Positions 59,392-64,000 of a DNA stretch of 64,000 bases are shown in pieces; the first letter of the stretch is position 1, and every line of letters begins with the position of its first letter. The notes beneath the pieces were generated by a model that ran no database searches, had not been told where the DNA came from, and worked only from the letters and a program-made list of their open reading frames with translations. Where the stretch lies: the NCBI GenBank assembly GCA_016081115.2, contig CM071936.1, positions 85,303,943 through 85,367,942 of the forward strand. The letters run 5' to 3'. Source of the DNA: Rehmannia glutinosa. Its lineage: Eukaryota > Streptophyta > Magnoliopsida > Lamiales > Orobanchaceae. The position numbers and the translations under genes are program-made.

Positions 59392-60246
59392 CTATGACTG
59401 CATTTCATCAAAAATGACATCTCGAGAAATAATAAGTTTATTTGTCTTTGGGTTTAGTAAACGATATCCTTTCGATTCATCACTATAACCAACAAAGATC
59501 ATATTTTCTCCTTTTTCATCAAATTTTTCTCTTTGTTGAGATGGAATATGAGAATAAGCAATGCAGCCAAAAACTTTGAGATGGTTTACCTGTGGCTTTC
59601 TTTGGTGCCACGCTTCATACGGCGTCTTATTCTGAACTGCCTTTGTTGGTGAACGGTTCAAAATATAGACTGCCGCATTTACCGCTTTTGCCCAGAATGT
59701 TTTTGGAAGTCCTTTGCCTGTCATCATGCTTCGTGCCATCTCGACTATTGTGCGATTTTTTCGCTCTGCAACGCCATTTTGTTGTGGGTCATGAATAATC
59801 GTTTGTCTGTGGATCCCTTTGTCTTTGCAATAGTCCAAGAAGGATTTTCCGATGAATTCTCCTCCTCGGTCTGTCCGTAGAGTCTTTATTTTTCTGCCAC
59901 TCTGGTTTTCCACGTAATTTTTGAACTCCAAGAATTTCGGAAATGCTTCTGACTTTTGCTTCAAAATGTAAACCCACATCTTTTTGGAAAAATTATCAAC
60001 GAACAATAGGAAGTACCTGTTGTCATTGAGTGACGGTGTTTGTGTTGGCCCGCAAATATCTGCATGTACTATCTCGAGCGGAGCTTTGGCTCTGTATGTT
60101 GTCTTTGGAAATGGCAAACGATGCATTTTGCCAAAAATACATTCTTCACATGTCTTGTCTCGATCTGGAATGTTAGGAAGACCAAACACCATATTTTTCT
60201 TTTTTAACAAATTTAAACCTTTATAGCTCAAATGCCCATACCTCAA
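59392..60246 (-). pseudogene. Intronic copia integrase
   Basis: One open frame of 284 codons. RYGHLSYKGL and CEECIFGKMHRLPF give the HHCC domain (the first His is just upstream). Catalytic residues are visible as HADICGP (D), RTDRGGEF (D) and NGVAERKNRTI (E), spaced as in the D,D-35-E family. The end has TPYEAWHQRKPQVNHLKVFG and YSDESKGYRL. It is intact over the core. Confidence 0.9.
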
Positions 60247-61010
60247 ATGCCATAGATTATGTTACTCATCGGTATTTTGAAGTGCAATTTTCTCACCAAT
60301 GGCAAATTAAGAGGAAATATTTTGTTTGAACTCATCTTAATTTTAGCCATTGTGAGATTCTTTTGTTTATCAATAATGATACAGTGGTCATTATTGAACT
60401 CCACCTTGTAATCTTTCTCCAAGAGTTGGCCCACACTCAATAAATTTTGAGTCAAGTCAGGTACATAAAATACATCTTTGATGATATTCATTTTACCTTC
60501 TCTTGTTTGGACTGCTATTTCTCCTTTTCCGGTGATCTTGCGTGATTTGCCATCTCCGAGCTTTACTTCGGATGAATATGATTCGTCAAGATTCACGAAC
60601 ATTTTCTTGTTTCCACACATATGATTGATGCAACCACTGTCCACGTACCAAATATTCTCAATTTGTTGTTGAGAATTCAAACACGAAAAAAAATACCTGA
60701 TTAGGCTCTTTTTCTTCAGATAAATTTGCTTCATTTGTATCTCCATCATCTTTATGCCAGCAGTCTCTTTGAGAATGATTTGCATTTCTGCATCTTTTGC
60801 ACTTAAAACGACAATCTTTGGTATCGTGGTTATTCTTTCTGCATATCCGGCAATACAAATCAGAATTTTGATTTGGATTTCTCGATTGAATCCACCTCGT
60901 CTTCCTCGTCCTCGCGCACGTGTCCGCCGCGACCTCTTCCCTTTTGCACCTCGATGTCTTGAGTTATTTTGCTTTTCTTGCTCGCCATCTTTTTTTATTT
61001 TCTTTTTCAA
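60243..61010 (-). pseudogene. Intronic copia nucleocapsid and protease
   Basis: Two CCHC-type zinc knuckles are readable at 60757-60858 (CRICRKNNHDTKDC and CKRCRNANHSQRDC). Before them is an Arg/Gly-rich stretch (about 60890-60950). The protease follows with IWYVDSGCINHMCGNKKMF (60600-60655) and VFYVPDLTQNLLSVGQLLE. A frameshift separates knuckles and protease. Confidence 0.85.
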
Positions 61011-61248
61011 ATGTTTGTTTTTACTTGGAAGGCTTGCTCCAAGCTTTGACTTGAGAATCTACTCATTCTTTTTTTCATGGGCTTCAAGTGATCCCATGAG
61101 TTCATCCAAAGATAGTGTGGATAAATCTTTGGATTCTTCAATAAGCGAAAGAACAATATGCTCGAACTTTCTTTGGCAAACTTAGTAGCACTTTTTCAAC
61201 GATCTTTTTATCTTCAATGGTATCCCCTGTATCCTCCGATTTGATTGA

Positions 61249-61701
61249 CTACGGTGGAAACTCGAGAAAAAATTCTTGGACATTTTCATTGTCCTTCATT
61301 GACAAATTATCAAAATCTCGCCATAAATTTTGCAATTTAATAGAGATCACCTTTTCATAGCCTCCAAATTGCTTTTTCAAAATTTCCCATGCTTCTTTTG
61401 ATGTTTTGACACCTGTAATGCGCGGAAGAATTTCTTTACTTACCCCTTGGTGCATAAAGGACAAGGCTCTTGCATCTTTGGTCTTGTTCTCCTTATGCTC
61501 TTTTTTCTTTGTGGCGGTTAGTACGGCTTCCTCCTCTGGAGTATGTGTACTATACCCTTCTTCAACAATATCCCATAGTTCATGGGACACGAACAACGTG
61601 CGCATTAAAATGCTCCATAGTTCGTAATCTTGACCAACAAAGATAGGAACACCTTGTTGGGAATATGTGAATGCAAGTTCACTGGAACTGGTTGACGCCA
61701 T
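61249..61701 (-). pseudogene. Intronic copia gag N-terminal part
   Basis: An open frame of 150 codons from MASTSSSELAFTYSQQGVPI with YELWSILMRTLFVSHELWDI and TSKEAWEILKKQFGGYEKVI: the UBN2-type gag core. A frameshift at about 61250 (after QEFFLEF) ends it. The rest of gag is in other frames down to 61010. Confidence 0.85.
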
Positions 61702-61735
61702 TTTTGCAAATAAGAAGGGATATCAGGCCAAGGGT

Positions 61736-61748
61736 GGCTCTGATACCA
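61736..61748 (-). other. Intronic copia primer binding site
   Basis: TGGTATCAGAGCC on the minus strand, four bases from the LTR, a perfect plant initiator tRNA-Met complement. Confidence 0.9.
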
Positions 61749-61752
61749 CAAT

Positions 61753-62163
61753 TGTTGGGTATACGGGTGTAAATATAAAATGTGAGAGAAATATAACATA
61801 AATTGGAGGCAAAATTATATTCTTACTAATATAATTTTGAAAATATAATGTAGAAAACACTCTCAATTTTTATCTCACAAATTTCTACACAATTTTCTCT
61901 CACTAGATAGCCTTGAATTGGCTTTGTTTCTTGCTCTCAATTTGTACATCAAATACTGATACAAACTAGCCTATTTATAGGCTTCAACATTTATCAACAT
62001 GTTAATTAAAAATTTCACCACTAATGAAGTGGGTTAGGTACAATTGATTATCAACCATGCTTTTATAAGTTGGGTTGGTAACTTCAAACTCCAGCCACTA
62101 CTTTTATTTTTGTGAGTTGTTGGATGGAATGCAAAATGTCCTCTGGAAATTATCTTTTTAACA
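61753..62163 (-). repeat. Intronic copia 5' LTR
   Basis: Same 411 bp as 57230-57640 with about five substitutions (for example TTTTGA against TTTGGA, CTAGATAG against CTAGCTAG). It is followed by AAACC. Confidence 0.95.
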
Positions 62164-62249
62164 AAACCAATGAAGATATTCTAAATCCTATAAATCCATA
62201 ACCATTCCTATGTCTGGCCAATGTGGGATTCTGTTTGCATGTCTTAACA

Positions 62250-63303
62250 ATGAAGGTGCAATTTGTATAGCAGAAACAACTATCAATGAGTATTTATAAT
62301 TTTGAAAGATGATTGAGTCATATTTTGTAATCTGAACTTCAATGGTATATTTTGTTGTTATCCCTGTATGTGATGCTTTTGAAAAGTTATTTTTCCCCAA
62401 TATTATACCATGTCCACATATCTTTTACAATACTGATACTGCTTTTGACAAATTTTAAAGTTCCGCGTTATCAAGAATAATTAATTGATGTATCTAAAGA
62501 AACAGATGGTGTTCTATGTTTCCCAACTTAATCAATTGTTGAAAAAATGTAAATATTTCCAGATGAATCAGAAATTATTAACAAAAGGTGTGGTTGTTCG
62601 TCCAAAACTGTTCGGATTGAAAGGGTTTGTCCGAACAGTTGTATTTCTTTAGTTGAATCCTAAAGGTGTGTCTGTTTATTTAAACTATATCGAAAGGGTT
62701 TGTCCGGATAATTATACTTTTTTAATTGAAACATTTGGCAATCTATAAATTACTTCCTATTTTGCAGAAAATTACATCCATCATTTTGCATACAAAGCAT
62801 ATTTTATTTAAAAAAAAACCTTTTACTAAAAAAAATTGTCAATAGATTAGTGAGAGTAAAACATACGAGTTCCATTGTTTCTTATTGTTTGAAGTGCTGC
62901 TATAATAAGAGAACACTTTATATCTTGGAAGATGTAAGTTGATCAACCGTGAGAACCATGGTGGAATAATTCATCTTAAAGACATACAGTTGAATTCTAA
63001 CATAGGTCTATCGTTTTATTTACATAATTCTTTGTATCTGAATTTTCTGAAATTCCAATTAATTTAATTGGAACTTTTAGAATATAATACGTCAACATCG
63101 TATATCTCCCACATCAATGTCTGTAAATTATTACATATTGATTGAAACAGAAAATGAAACATGTTATTTTGCATGACTATTTGGCAAGTCTTTTGTTAGT
63201 ATCTCAATCGCATTTTGTTTATTCTTGTTGATTTCTTATCCAAATGTCTAATCAAAAATTAAATGTGATGCCCAATCCTAGTCTCATCACCCTCTCTCCA
63301 CAG
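62250..63303. other. Remainder of DCD intron 8
   Basis: No gene. Two related units of about 79 bp at 62588-62745 share GAAAGGGTTTGTCCG; the first contains CTGTTCGG...CCGAACAG as a hairpin. The rest is AT-rich. Confidence 0.5.
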
Positions 63304-63401
63304 GCCAAAGGTCTTGGTTATGATGTGAACACAACAGAGGAATTGATATTTATCAAAGAAATTGCTGAAGCAACTGGTGTTGTTCTTGACCCGGTCTACA
63401 G
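63304..63401 (+). CDS. DCD: DCD exon 9
   Basis: AKGLGYDVNTTEELIFIKEI then AEATGVVLDPVYS, with the Ser codon split at the donor CAG|GTATAT. The following exon (GKAAYG...) must lie right of the window. Confidence 0.85.
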
Positions 63402-64000
63402 GTATATTAATAATATTTAATATGAGCTTCTATTATCAATGTGCCGAACCGGGATTAGTGAAAAGAAAATTTTTGTGATATGCGAAATTTTGAAAATTAC
63501 TACAGTTGTTAGTCTCCTCCAAGATATGACCCTAATTTTCATTTTTTTCCTTTGTTAATTAATTAATTTATTTATTAGGGATAATTACGACAAACAAAAA
63601 AAAAAGCCGAGGTTTGGGATAATTATAAAAAAGCCCAAAGGTTTTTGAATATTACAAAAAAAAAAACTCTCGAAGTTTGATTTTGTCCTAAATTTGACGA
63701 TGCCATTGTAATATTTCTATAAATTTGAGGGAATTTTGAAATATTTTTTGCTTGTGAAGAGAGAAACTATAAGACGTGATCAAACCTCAATGGGGGATTT
63801 TTGTAATTCAAAAACCTCCAAGATTTTTTTTTTCAATTATCCCTTCTTCGTTTTTTTCCGTATTTATTTATATTTTTTAAATAGAATATTGTGGTCCAAT
63901 TGGCTTATTAATTCTTGGGATAAGTACAAAAACTACTCTTAAAGTTTATCCTAATTATAAAAAAACCTAAGTTACCTTTCAATATTACAAATGCTCATTA
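63402..64000. other. DCD intron 9 (partial) with MITE-like sequence
   Basis: AGGGATAATT at about 63577 and AATTATCCCT at 63835-63844 are inverted ends of a sequence of about 270 bp with A-runs, a likely MITE. A second arm starts near 63917 (GGGATAAGTACAAAAACTA) and runs out of the window; a relative is at 56995-57110. Confidence 0.4.

Larger units (their letters stand above)
57230..62163 (-). mobile_element. Complete antisense copia element in DCD intron 8 (4934 bp)
   Basis: Two 411-bp LTRs with TG...CA ends, a primer site, a polypurine tract and AAACC target duplications at 57225-57229 and 62164-62168 define the element exactly. The minus strand carries gag, protease, integrase, RT and RNase H in copia order. 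The LTRs differ at about 5 positions, so the insertion is young. Pol is broken by several frameshifts. It lies antisense to DCD between exons 8 and 9 and leaves the splice sites intact. Confidence 0.95.
57131..62249. repeat. Small solo LTR (TRIM-like) in DCD intron 8, split by a copia insertion
   Basis: 57131-57229 plus 62164-62249 together form a unit of about 180 bp that starts TGTTAGGAGC and ends GTCTTAACA. It contains the GATATTGTCCACTTTG and AATGTGGGATTC phrases common in small plant TRIM-type LTRs. The copia element interrupts it with the duplication AAACC. No 5-bp duplication of its own was seen. Confidence 0.55.
48231..63401 (+). pseudogene. DCD: D-cysteine desulfhydrase homologue, nine visible exons, premature stop in exon 3
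   Basis: The family is PLP-dependent fold-type II; D-cysteine desulfhydrase cleaves D-cysteine to pyruvate, H2S and ammonia, and Arabidopsis DCD1 is mitochondrial. Exons run 48231 (or 48333)-48443, 48562-48627, 54497-54691, 55206-55316, 55686-55777, 56031-56123, 56603-56660, 56743-56856 and 63304-63401, all with GT-AG introns and matching phases. Key motifs are LSGNKVRKLEFL (PLP Lys), IQSNHCRATAVAAKYLNL, VIPVGGSNSLGTWGYIEA, FDDIVVACGSGGTVAGLS and ATGVVLDPVYS. The last exon(s) are beyond 64000. An in-frame TAA at 54575-54577 replaces a residue that is usually Gln. LILFTSE stands for the usual LILRTSK, and YYDPEYL for the usual CDDP. The stop would leave about 85 residues, so this is probably a pseudogene or a defective allele. 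Introns 2 and 8 are swollen by transposons. Confidence 0.85.

Overview
The window is nuclear DNA of a flowering plant, probably a eudicot. It is dominated by nested Ty1/copia LTR retrotransposons with tRNA-Met-type primer sites (TGGTATC...). It carries one recognisable host gene with plant GT-AG introns, and it has small Tourist-, Mutator- and CACTA-like elements and very AT-rich introns. There is one 100-base run of N (9805-9904). All splice sites, LTR ends and domain limits were read by eye.

Layout. 1-9804: 5'-truncated copy A of a very large copia element (SIRE-like by overall plan) with gag, pol and a roughly 4.6-kb third coding region, ending in a partial LTR at the assembly gap. 9905-20230: an LTR-like, possibly gypsy-derived sequence interrupted by a minus-strand LTR element (element M, about 10386-18170) that shows gag and a third-ORF remnant but no pol. 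20724-21124 and 21365-21955: a Tourist-like MITE (TTA target duplication) and a Mutator-like MITE (9-bp duplication). 22220-22900: a diverged tandem array. 22990-27286: copia C1 (5' truncated, one LTR) with a gypsy RT fragment inside its RT. 28311-44477: copia H, split inside its RT by a complete 13.7-kb element S (29129-42799; copy B of the same family as copy A). 44478-46088: copia C2, the RNase H end plus LTR of the same family as C1. 46089-47950: retroelement debris and unassigned sequence.

48231-63401: the host gene, a plus-strand D-cysteine desulfhydrase homologue (PLP fold-type II). Nine exons are visible and the 3' end lies beyond the window. Exon 3 has an in-frame TAA, so this copy is probably a pseudogene, or else an allele or base error is present. 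Intron 2 (5.9 kb) holds several small transposons. Intron 8 (6.4 kb) holds a complete antisense copia element (57230-62163) with 411-bp LTRs differing at about 5 positions and a perfect AAACC target duplication. That element sits inside an older small solo LTR.

Three observations deserve most attention. First, the third coding region of the A/S family has a conserved candidate internal promoter (two TGACG boxes plus TATAAAT). Second, both copies share the same deletion removing the RNase H core, so a defective element appears to have been amplified. Third, many differences between copies A and S sit on CAG/CTG/CCG trinucleotides, which suggests systematic long-read base-calling errors at methylated CHG sites. 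Many apparent frameshifts in these elements may therefore be artefacts.
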